A stretch of DNA of 34,198 bases from Microscilla marina ATCC 23134 (GTDB lineage: Bacteria; Bacteroidota; Bacteroidia; Cytophagales; Microscillaceae), in assembly GCF_000169175.1 (NCBI RefSeq), contig NZ_AAWS01000072.1, forward strand, positions 1 through 34,198. The letters are read 5' to 3'. The notes under the pieces are model-generated. The model was not told where the DNA came from, ran no database searches, and was given only the letters and a program-made list of their open reading frames with translations. Made by a program: the position numbers and the translations under genes. Of the stretch, positions 15,827 to 23,185 are shown in pieces. Numbering within the stretch: position 1 is the first letter of the stretch; each line of letters begins with the position of its first letter.

Positions 15827-17131
15827 ATGGCATCTTTTGAAGTAAAAGGAGGCAATAAGCTCAATGGAGAGATCACTCCTCAAGGAGCCAAGAATGAAGC
15901 TTTACAAATTATTTGTGCTACACTGCTCACCGACCAACCCATGGTTATACACAACATTCCTTATATAAGGGATGTAAACCAATTGATAGAATTGGTACAG
16001 GACATGGGGGTAGAGGTAACCAAGCTGAAAGAAGGCACCTATAGGTTTCATGCCATCAATGTAAACCTCGACTACCTTGCCTCTGCTCAGTACCAACAAA
16101 AAGCGGCCTCGCTGCGGGGTTCAGTAATGCTACTGGGACCTTTGTTGGCAAGGTTTGGACGTAGCCGTATACCCAAACCAGGAGGAGACAAAATTGGGCG
16201 ACGCCGCCTCGATACTCACTTTTTGGGGTTTCAGCAATTAGGCGCAAAGTTTAACTATGACATCAAAACTAATATATATGATGTAGATGCTACCCAACTA
16301 CAGGGTACTTATATGCATTTAGACGAGGCATCGGTCACAGGAACTGCCAATATTATCATGACTGCCGTCAGAGCAAAAGGCACCACCACCCTTTATCATG
16401 CCGCCTGCGAACCTTACATTCAGCAGTTGTGCCAAATGTTGGTACGCATGGGAGCAAAAATAGAGGGCATTGGATCTAATTTACTCAAAATAGAGGGCGT
16501 AGATACACTAGGAGGCACTGAACATACTTTGCTGCCCGATATGATTGAGATTGGCAGCTTTATTGGTTTGGCTGCTATTACAGGATCAGAACTCACCATC
16601 AAAAATTGCCGCATAGATCAGTTAGGACTGATTCCTCACATGTTTCAGCGTTTGGGCATTCAGATGGAGTTTAAGAAAGATGATATTTATATTCCGGCAC
16701 AAGACCACTATGAGATAGATACCTTTATGGATGGCTCTATACTTACAGTAGCTGATGCCCCCTGGCCAGGTTTTACTCCCGACCTTATGAGTATAGTGCT
16801 CGTAACAGCTACTCAGGCAAAAGGCACGGTTTTAGTTCATCAAAAGATGTTTGAAAGTCGTTTGTTCTTTGTTGACAAACTGATAGATATGGGTGCGCAG
16901 ATTATTCTTTGCGATCCACACCGGGCTACAGTAAATGGGCTGAATAAACAAATCATGCTACGAGGTATCAGAATGACCTCACCAGACATTAGGGCTGGGG
17001 TAGCTTTGCTTATTGCGGCTTTGTCTGCCGAAGGCACCAGCATTATAGACAATATAGAGCAGATAGACCGAGGTTATCAGTACATAGACCAAAGACTAAA
17101 CGCTTTAGGTGCAGAGATCAAACGTTTGTAA
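15827..17131 (+). CDS. murA: UDP-N-acetylglucosamine 1-carboxyvinyltransferase (MurA), Cys-to-Asp active site
   Basis: It transfers enolpyruvate from PEP to UDP-GlcNAc, the first committed step of peptidoglycan synthesis, in the cytoplasm. Length (434 aa) and motifs fit: GAKNEALQI with Lys22-Asn23, ASLRGSVMLLGPLLARFG, the active-site loop PKPGGDKIGRRRLDTH, GFTPDLMS with the general-base Asp at 319, and the C-terminal SPDIRAGVALLIAAL. The loop residue that is Cys115 in E. coli MurA is Asp121 here (codon GAC at 16187-16189). Enzymes with Asp at this place, as in Mycobacterium tuberculosis and Chlamydia, are active but are not alkylated by fosfomycin. The ATG at 15827 gives the usual N-terminus (FEVKGGNKLNGEI). 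A terminator separates it from the DUF4290 gene. Confidence 0.97.
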   Translation: MASFEVKGGNKLNGEITPQGAKNEALQIICATLLTDQPMVIHNIPYIRDVNQLIELVQDMGVEVTKLKEGTYRFHAINVNLDYLASAQYQQKAASLRGSVMLLGPLLARFGRSRIPKPGGDKIGRRRLDTHFLGFQQLGAKFNYDIKTNIYDVDATQLQGTYMHLDEASVTGTANIIMTAVRAKGTTTLYHAACEPYIQQLCQMLVRMGAKIEGIGSNLLKIEGVDTLGGTEHTLLPDMIEIGSFIGLAAITGSELTIKNCRIDQLGLIPHMFQRLGIQMEFKKDDIYIPAQDHYEIDTFMDGSILTVADAPWPGFTPDLMSIVLVTATQAKGTVLVHQKMFESRLFFVDKLIDMGAQIILCDPHRATVNGLNKQIMLRGIRMTSPDIRAGVALLIAALSAEGTSIIDNIEQIDRGYQYIDQRLNALGAEIKRL

Positions 17132-17151
17132 GTACACTGGTATTTGCTATT

Positions 17152-17315
17152 AGGGAGTAACCAACAAATAGTATACGCATTTGACAGTGGATGTTTCGCC
17201 CTGATGCGTCGTTAAATTTTTTGACCGTAGCTATGGCTACGCTCGCAAAATTTGCCTCGCCTCAAACCAAAACCTCTCACTGAAAACACGTACTTTATTT
17301 ACTGGTTGCTCCCTT
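17152..17315. repeat. MITE-like element with GGGAGYAACC termini
   Basis: The left end GGGAGTAACCAACAAATA and the reverse complement of the right end GGGAGCAACCAGTAAATA differ at three positions; similarity extends into TACG. The core carries the hairpin CGTAGC-TATG-GCTACG (17226-17241) and CGCAAAATTTGCCTCGCC. The core is related, in inverted orientation, to the core of the next element. Confidence 0.65.
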
Positions 17316-17479
17316 AGGAATGGTGTAAAAATAAAGTTCTATAGTAACGCCAAAATATTTTGTTGGCAGGAGAGGCAAAAAAACGCGGCATAGCAGCGCT
17401 ACGGCAAGTTTTTTTTAACGAATTCTGTCAGCGAAAGATGACGTTAAAAATATAAATTTATTTTGGTACTATTCCTTAG
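17313..17479. repeat. MITE-like element with TAAGGAATRGT termini, copy 2 of the 2710 element
   Basis: The ends CTTAGGAATGGT (17313-17324) and ACTATTCCTTAG (17468-17479) are inverted repeats. Bases 17314-17364 match the reverse complement of 2719-2769 at about 46 of 51 positions. This copy has about 100 extra bases, including GAGGCAAAAAAACGCGG and TAGCAGCGCTACGGC, absent from the 60-bp copy. Confidence 0.65.
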
Positions 17480-17492
17480 AACTGTTTCGCAC

Positions 17493-17529
17493 AAAGAATG
17501 GTCAAAAAATATTTTTTTTACCATTCTTA
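17493..17529. repeat. AT-rich hairpin with AGAATGGT ends
   Basis: AAGAATGGTCAAAAAAT (17494-17510) faces ATTTTTTTTACCATTCTTA (17511-17529), an inverted repeat with one mismatch. The ends resemble those of the neighbouring AGGAATGGT element. Confidence 0.55.
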
Positions 17530-17546
17530 ACTAAGTCGAAATCTTT

Positions 17547-17581
17547 GATTAAATTGCCTTATAAGATGGGGCAATTTAATC
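17547..17581. promoter_or_regulatory. 12-bp inverted repeat upstream of the receptor gene
   Basis: GATTAAATTGCC (17547-17558) pairs perfectly with GGCAATTTAATC (17570-17581) over an 11-base loop. It lacks a following T-run, so an operator or 5'-UTR structure is more likely than a terminator. Confidence 0.45.
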
Positions 17582-17614
17582 ATCCAATCACTGTTTGTTT
17601 ATGACTGAAGAGGA

Positions 17615-20068
17615 ATGTTAGAATTTTTTAAAAACTTAAAGTTATTTACTAAATTTCAACTGGCGCTTTTTGTAGTGTCAGTGATTGCCCAGGGTTTCAT
17701 TGGTGTAACCAGTTATATCGATGGTAGACGCTTGCTTCAGGATAAATCCTTTCAATTGCTCGAGTCAGTCACCAAAAGCAAAAAACAAGCAGTAGAAGAG
17801 TACTACCAAAATGTAGAAAACCAACTGCTTACCCTCTCTGAAAATTCAAGTACTATTGATGCTCTGCAGGAGTTTCAACAAAACTATGAAGACCTAAATG
17901 AACTGATCGTACCAACCGATGAGTTACGTAGCAAACTTAAGGAGTTTTACCGCCAAGAGTTTGTACATCAACTCAACAGCAACTCGCTGCAAAACTACAC
18001 CGTAGAACACTTTTTGAGCGAAGAGCCCAACCAACGTAAAAATATTTTACAATACCACTATATAGCCACCAACCCCAACCCAATAGGTTTTAAATACCGA
18101 TGGAACAGGGTAAGGGCAGATAACATCTACCACGAAACCCATCTCAAATACCACCCTGGATTTGCCAAGTATAGCCAAACTTTTGGCTTTAAAGACATTA
18201 TGTTGACCGACCTCAAGGGCAATGTGATTTATACAGTAGATAAATCGGTTGACCTGGGCGAAAACCTGCTTACGAGTTACCTAAAAAGTAGCAATCTTAC
18301 CAATGCTTTTCGCAAAGTAATGAAAGCCAATAAAAAGGGCTATGTAGTATTTGCTGACTATAACTTTTACCCTCCAGCTTATTACAAGCCTACCAGTTTT
18401 ATTGCTACTATGGTATACAATGGTGTAAATAAAATTGGGGTATTGATTTTTAAACTCTCTGACGAAAGAATAAACCAGATTATGACCAGTAAGAAAACCT
18501 GGAATAACCTGGGAGCTACCGGAGAAACTAATATTGTGGGGCGTGACTATAAAGTAAGAACCAATACTCGCTCTATTATCGAAAACCCCCTGAGGTACTA
18601 TACCCGCATGCTTGCTGCTGGCTTTGACTCATCGGTAGTAAAAAAAATAAAAAGACTGGAGACTACCATTCTTATGCGCAAAAACACCACCCTGGCTACG
18701 ATCAATGCCTTGAACCGTCAAACCGGGCAGTTTATCACACAGGATTTTTTGGGCAATGACGTAATTTACACTTATTCACCAGTCAATATATTTGACAAAC
18801 GCTGGGCAATTATTACTGAAATTGACAAGGCGGAAGTGCTTCAGGCAGTAACTGACTTTAGGAATAACCTATTGTCTATTTCGGTATGGTTGTTCTTTGC
18901 CAACTTTGTGTTAGGCTTTTGGTTGGCAAGAAGTTTATCACGTCCAATGCTCAAAATTCAGAAAGAAATCACGATGTTATCAGAGGGGCGTTTTCCTCAT
19001 AAAACCTCTAAAGTTTATAAAGATGAATTGGGTAAAATAGATGAAGCACTTAATACACTGATTGAAAGCACTCGCCAACTGGCTATTTTTGCCGAAAATG
19101 TAGGTAAAGGAAACTTTGACTACCAGTATGAAGCCAAAAGCGAAGAAGATGTATTGGGGCTGGCCTTGCTTGAAATGCGCGACAACCTTCGTAACTTGTC
19201 TATTGAAGACCAACAGCGTCGTTGGATTAATGAAGGTATCACCAATATAAATAACGTATTACGTGACCACAGCGGTACTCTACAAGACTTGGGTAAATAT
19301 GTTATTTCGGGGTTGGTGAAATACCTCAAGGCAAGCCAAGGTGCATTTTTCTTATTGGATAAAGAAAAAGAAGAAATGTTTTTGTCGAGCTGCTATGCTT
19401 ACGACAGGTTTAAATACCTGAACCGAACCGTGAAAAAAGGAGAAGGTTTGGTGGGGCAGGCTTTTCAAGAAGAAGGGTCTATTTACATTACTGAAATTCC
19501 TGATGGCTACAGTACTATACAATCGGGCTTGGGTGAAGCAATGGCAAAAGCAATATTGATTGTTCCACTCATTGCCAATAATGAAATTCACGGAATTATA
19601 GAACTGGCCTCATTTAACAAGTTTGAACCTTACGAACGCCAATTTATCGAAACGGTCTCAGATAACATTGCCATCAGTATCAATACGGTGAAGTCGGGCG
19701 AACAAACCCGCTTATCTCTGAAAGAATCTCAAGCAAAAAGTGAGAAACTACAGGTGCAAGAGACCAAAATGCTACAAAGCCTTACTGAGTTGAAAGAAAC
19801 TCAGGAGATTATGCAGAGACGTGAAAAAGAACTGGAAGAGTCTCGCGAACAGCTTCAGCAGAACCTGGTGAAGATGAAGAATATGCGTAAAGAAATTATC
19901 AAAGATGAGAAAGCCCGTGTAAACCGGGTAATTAGAAAATACCAACGCAGAATAAGAGACTTAGAGGAAGAGCAAGCACGTAAAGAGGCAGATTTGGCTT
20001 CAAAAATTAAAAACCTTGAAAAAGAGCTAGGCATTAGCCATAAACCTTCAGAAGGTGATGATACATAA
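17615..20068 (+). CDS. Membrane receptor with HAMP-like, GAF and coiled-coil regions, no catalytic output
   Basis: The 817-aa protein has a first membrane helix at about residues 12-32, a periplasmic sensory region of roughly 380 residues, and a second helix at about 416-438 (SISVWLFFANFVLGFWLA). A HAMP domain follows (RSLSRPMLKIQKEITMLSEG), then a second HAMP-like segment (FAENVGKGNFDYQYEAKSEE), a GAF domain at about 555-690 (AFFLLDKEKEEM, KKGEGLVGQAFQEEG, ILIVPLIANNEIHGIIELAS) and a long charged coiled coil (about 695-810). It looks like the sensory half of a histidine kinase or cyclase, but no H-box, ATPase, GGDEF or phosphatase motif is present. It probably signals through a partner protein. 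Its GAF domain resembles those of the two minus-strand GAF proteins at 29-32 kb. It sits alone, behind a stack of inverted repeats. Confidence 0.85.
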   Translation: MLEFFKNLKLFTKFQLALFVVSVIAQGFIGVTSYIDGRRLLQDKSFQLLESVTKSKKQAVEEYYQNVENQLLTLSENSSTIDALQEFQQNYEDLNELIVPTDELRSKLKEFYRQEFVHQLNSNSLQNYTVEHFLSEEPNQRKNILQYHYIATNPNPIGFKYRWNRVRADNIYHETHLKYHPGFAKYSQTFGFKDIMLTDLKGNVIYTVDKSVDLGENLLTSYLKSSNLTNAFRKVMKANKKGYVVFADYNFYPPAYYKPTSFIATMVYNGVNKIGVLIFKLSDERINQIMTSKKTWNNLGATGETNIVGRDYKVRTNTRSIIENPLRYYTRMLAAGFDSSVVKKIKRLETTILMRKNTTLATINALNRQTGQFITQDFLGNDVIYTYSPVNIFDKRWAIITEIDKAEVLQAVTDFRNNLLSISVWLFFANFVLGFWLARSLSRPMLKIQKEITMLSEGRFPHKTSKVYKDELGKIDEALNTLIESTRQLAIFAENVGKGNFDYQYEAKSEEDVLGLALLEMRDNLRNLSIEDQQRRWINEGITNINNVLRDHSGTLQDLGKYVISGLVKYLKASQGAFFLLDKEKEEMFLSSCYAYDRFKYLNRTVKKGEGLVGQAFQEEGSIYITEIPDGYSTIQSGLGEAMAKAILIVPLIANNEIHGIIELASFNKFEPYERQFIETVSDNIAISINTVKSGEQTRLSLKESQAKSEKLQVQETKMLQSLTELKETQEIMQRREKELEESREQLQQNLVKMKNMRKEIIKDEKARVNRVIRKYQRRIRDLEEEQARKEADLASKIKNLEKELGISHKPSEGDDT

Positions 20069-20168
20069 GTAAACTTTAAAACTGTATTTTTTAGCCAAGC
20101 CTGTTGGCTCATCAATTAGGCAGTAAAAAAGTACAATGAACAGCTATATTGTTATAAAGAAACATATC

Positions 20169-20202
20169 AAACCCTGGAGTAGACCATTACTCTAGGGTTT
20201 TT
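20169..20202. terminator. Bidirectional terminator between convergent genes
   Basis: AAACCCTGGAGTA (20169-20181) pairs with TACTCTAGGGTTT (20188-20200) with one G-U pair and is followed by T; the leading A-run serves the other strand. It overlaps the stop codon of the antiporter gene and lies about 100 bases after the receptor stop codon. Confidence 0.7.
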
Positions 20203-21521
20203 GAGTTAACATCTGACTCTATGTTAGGTAAATTGCTTTTAGGCTTAGGATTACCCTGTAGTTTTGCCACAAAAGATACAATGGTGAGCCCCTGGAACAA
20301 TACTGAAAAAACAACGACAAAGTAAGTGAGGGTAATGATCAGGTCGCGCGACATTTGATTGGTAAGTGATAAAGCCAATGCCAGTGAAATTCCTCCTCTG
20401 ATACCACCCCAGGTAAAAATAGCAATGGCTCTGAAGCGTTTTGTCTTGATTCGGGTAAAAGGAATTACTATAGCAACTGAGATAAAGCGCGCCAACAATA
20501 CTACTATAATAGCAGTAACCCCCGCCCACACATAGTCAAGGCGAAGTTTGATGGCCAGGATTTCAAAGGCAATAAAAATAAACAAAACAGCATTGAGGGT
20601 TTCATCTATCAACTCCCAAAACACATCTACATGCTTACGGTATTCTATTTCTTCGTCGATCTTTTTTTTGTTATGCGCCACCTCAAGTATATGTATTTCG
20701 CGTTCGCGCAAAGCACTAATGGTAAGCCCTGACATAACTATTGCCAATGGTGCTGACACGGTCAATATTTTGGCAAGATCATACCCTCCTACTACTATAG
20801 CCAATGTAATAAGAAAGTCTACCTTGTTGGCGTGCACCGTTTTTAGTAGGCGAAACCCAACATAACCCAACAACAACCCATAGGCAATGCCTCCGAGTGC
20901 TTCGCGTCCAAATATTTTGAGCAAATACATTACCTCAAGGTTTTGGTTGCCTGCTTTAGTAATTTCTAAAATACCTAAAAACACAATAATGGCAATACTG
21001 TCGTTAAAAAGTGACTCTCCTGCAATATCGGTTTCTAATTGTTTAGATATTTTAACCTGTTTGAAAATTGCCGTAACAATGACAGTGTTGGTGGGAGCAA
21101 TGAGTGCCCCAAAAAGCAAACAATGAATATAAGGCAAATGAACACCCACCAACCCCAAGGCAAAGTGCAGCAAGCTACCAGTAACCAAGGTAGCTATAAT
21201 AACAGCCAATACAGCCAGTACAATCACTGTTTGTGATTCTTTGAGCAGGGCTTTGGTATCTATGTGAATGGTGCCGGCAAATAACAACGAACTAAGGATA
21301 ATTTCCAGGAAACTTTCCTGAATATCAATTTTGACAATCATTTCAGTCGTTTTTGCTAACAGTTGTGGGGCTATTTGCCCAACAATGACAATGCCTACTG
21401 AAAACAGCAACGAAACAAGCATTACCCCCACAGCAGAGGCTACTTTGAGGTATCGATAATTGATAAAACTAAAAAGTGCGGTAAAAACAATGAGTAAAGA
21501 AATAGCGTGAAGCAACCCCAT
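20187..21521 (-). CDS. Cation/proton antiporter, CPA1 (NhaP-type) family
   Basis: This inner-membrane protein of 444 aa has about 12 helices and no cytoplasmic regulatory domain; it exchanges Na+ or K+ for H+ in pH and ion homeostasis. Family marks are FGALIAPTNTVIV (residues 138-149), the ion-binding ND pair in GESLFNDSIAIIVF (Asn173-Asp174) and FTWGGIRGGISLALALSLT near the C-terminus. The first motif is usually SPTDPVAV in CPA1 proteins; here the Asp-Pro is Asn-Thr, while the essential ND pair is kept. The start gives MGLLHAISLLIVFTALF, directly a membrane helix. It is convergent with the receptor gene. Ion specificity cannot be read. Confidence 0.93.
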   Translation of the reverse strand: MGLLHAISLLIVFTALFSFINYRYLKVASAVGVMLVSLLFSVGIVIVGQIAPQLLAKTTEMIVKIDIQESFLEIILSSLLFAGTIHIDTKALLKESQTVIVLAVLAVIIATLVTGSLLHFALGLVGVHLPYIHCLLFGALIAPTNTVIVTAIFKQVKISKQLETDIAGESLFNDSIAIIVFLGILEITKAGNQNLEVMYLLKIFGREALGGIAYGLLLGYVGFRLLKTVHANKVDFLITLAIVVGGYDLAKILTVSAPLAIVMSGLTISALREREIHILEVAHNKKKIDEEIEYRKHVDVFWELIDETLNAVLFIFIAFEILAIKLRLDYVWAGVTAIIVVLLARFISVAIVIPFTRIKTKRFRAIAIFTWGGIRGGISLALALSLTNQMSRDLIITLTYFVVVFSVLFQGLTIVSFVAKLQGNPKPKSNLPNIESDVNSKTLE

Positions 21522-21790
21522 GGTTTGTCAAGTATTTGATGGTTTACGGTATGAACTGCCATACACTTGCGAAATATGCTAAAAAGCTTTGATAAAATTA
21601 AAAAAATCTAACTTGCCTTGCGTTTTAGTTGTCGTATGCCAGTAAGTATATGCACTCACCACTATTAACTAACCTTCTCATTTACAAAAACTTACCCTGC
21701 TCAACCAAACATTTAAAAATAAGCGCATCCTGTGCAGCTATTTTTTCAAACACTGAGAGTCATAACGATACAAAAAACGTAACTACCCCT

Positions 21791-22017
21791 GAACCGAATC
21801 TATTTCTAAATCCCGATTCATTGGAAGCTTGCTGTAATAAGCTTAGCGTAGTTAAACAGGGGCTAACTTGTGACTTGTTACTTAAAGCTTACCCCTGTTG
21901 AGCTTTTAACCAACAAATCCATAACCCTTTGAAAATAACCGTACTATGAATTTGTTAGTTGCCTATGAACCGAATCTACAGCGGCTTGCTGTGATGAACT
22001 CAACGCAGTTAAACAGG
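21791..22017. repeat. Imperfect direct repeat pair
   Basis: 21791-21860 and 21967-22017 share GAACCGAATCTA at the start and GCTTGCTGTRATRA...CGYAGTTAAACAGG at the end. The first copy has about 19 extra bases in the middle. The unit spacing is about 176 bases. Confidence 0.6.
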
Positions 22018-22063
22018 ATGTACCTAGTGGAGGTTATGCCGACATCCCGCTTGCAGGGAACCT

Positions 22064-22094
22064 TGCACCTAGTCGCTAGAACCTTGTCAGGGTG
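22064..22094. repeat. Diverged inverted copy of the 4136 repeat motif
   Basis: The reverse complement reads CCCTGACAAGGTTCTAGCGA then CTAGG, against CCCCGACAAAGTTCTGGGGA then CTAGG at 4243-4267. The similarity is about 20 of 25 bases, so it is suggestive only. Confidence 0.4.
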
Positions 22095-22178
22095 AAGTAA
22101 CTTTTTCAAAAAAACTTCTAATTTCTTTAGGGGTTTCTAAAAAGTGCCCTGTCCTACCGATGAAATAATATAAAAGAA

Positions 22179-23141
22179 ATGCAAAACTGGGATTTGTTAT
22201 TGGCAAAGTATTTTGCGGGTGAAGCCAACCATCAGGAAGAGAGGCAAGTACTCCATTGGATGCAAGCCAACCCACAAGAAGCTGATAAACTTAAGGCAGT
22301 GTGGAAGTCAACACAAAGCAAACAAGGTTTTGCTTCTGATGTTCACTTTGCGTGGCAGCAAGTGCAACGCCGTATAAATTCGACTAACAATGTAACCAAA
22401 CTCAAGCGCAAGGCAGTGTCTTGGGTAGCAGCTGCAGTATTGGTGCTCGGTCTGGGAGTAGTATGGTGGAGTTTGTCACAAAAAAAACAAACCTGGCAAA
22501 TAGCAAAAACGCTGACAAAAAAGTTGGATTCGCTCACATTGGCAGATGGCTCTAAAGTATGGCTTCACCACACCACTCAACTACGCTACCCTACAACTTT
22601 TGGCAAAAGCCAACGAGTAGTACACCTGCAGGGCGAAGCTTACTTTGAGATTGCTAAAAACCCTGCTAAGCCTTTTATCATTTATTCAGGCAATACCATT
22701 ACCCAAGTGTTGGGTACCTCTTTCAACCTAAAGGCTCGCCCCGAAGAGCAAAAGGTAGAGGTTTCGGTCAATTCAGGTAAAGTAGCTTTCTTTGATGTTG
22801 CCAAACCTGACAAAAAAGTATTGCTCACCCAAGGCAATCAAGGGCGCTTTGAAGCAGGTAAACTAAAAAAGATAAAGGCGTACCACCCTAATTTGTTCGC
22901 CTGGAAAACGGGAGTGCTCAGCTTTGAACAAGCCAAGCTAAGCACGATAGTGCAAACATTGACCACACATTATGGCACCCCCATAAGGTTGGCTAACCCT
23001 CAACTTGGGCGGTGCACACTCACTACTCAGTTAGAACGATTGCCATTGCACGAAGCCTTAGAAATAATCGCACTCACGCTTCATCTACAATACCAAATTA
23101 ACGACAAAGAAGTACTGCTCAGTGGCAAACCATGCCCCTAA
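22179..23141 (+). CDS. FecR-family anti-sigma / signal-transfer protein
   Basis: FecR proteins span the inner membrane and relay a signal from a TonB-dependent receptor to an ECF sigma factor. This 320-aa protein has the cytoplasmic N-terminal region (LLAKYFAGEANHQEERQVLHWM, residues 7-28), one membrane helix at about 72-94 (VSWVAAAVLVLGLGVVWW) and the FecR domain from about 115 (LDSLTLADGSKVWLHHTTQL, VVHLQGEAYFEIAKNPAKPF, TQVLGTSFNLKAR). A C-terminal DUF4974-type domain follows (VLSFEQAKLSTIVQTLTTHY to the end). The receptor gene follows after 44 bases. The ECF sigma gene that normally lies immediately upstream is missing from the window. Confidence 0.93.
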   Translation: MQNWDLLLAKYFAGEANHQEERQVLHWMQANPQEADKLKAVWKSTQSKQGFASDVHFAWQQVQRRINSTNNVTKLKRKAVSWVAAAVLVLGLGVVWWSLSQKKQTWQIAKTLTKKLDSLTLADGSKVWLHHTTQLRYPTTFGKSQRVVHLQGEAYFEIAKNPAKPFIIYSGNTITQVLGTSFNLKARPEEQKVEVSVNSGKVAFFDVAKPDKKVLLTQGNQGRFEAGKLKKIKAYHPNLFAWKTGVLSFEQAKLSTIVQTLTTHYGTPIRLANPQLGRCTLTTQLERLPLHEALEIIALTLHLQYQINDKEVLLSGKPCP

Positions 23142-23185
23142 AAATAAATTTTCACCATATACATCATTTACTTTTACTAATTACC

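Larger units (their letters stand above)
17132..17614. other. Spacer packed with inverted-repeat elements
   Basis: No gene was found. Four inverted-repeat structures occupy most of it: 17152-17315, 17313-17479, 17493-17529 and 17547-17581, ending only 33 bases before the receptor gene. Confidence 0.7.
21522..22178. other. Repeat-rich spacer upstream of fecR
   Basis: No credible gene was seen; a 90-codon frame at 21629-21901 looks accidental. The spacer contains an imperfect direct repeat (21791-21860 and 21967-22017), a hairpin AACAGGGG/CCCCTGTT (21855-21862 and 21892-21899), and a diverged inverted relative of the 4136 repeat (about 22064-22094). Confidence 0.65.

Noticed and set aside
21629-21901. 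90-codon plus-strand frame upstream of fecR
   Set aside because: Composition looks random, it crosses a direct repeat and a hairpin, and it shows no ECF-sigma or other motif.
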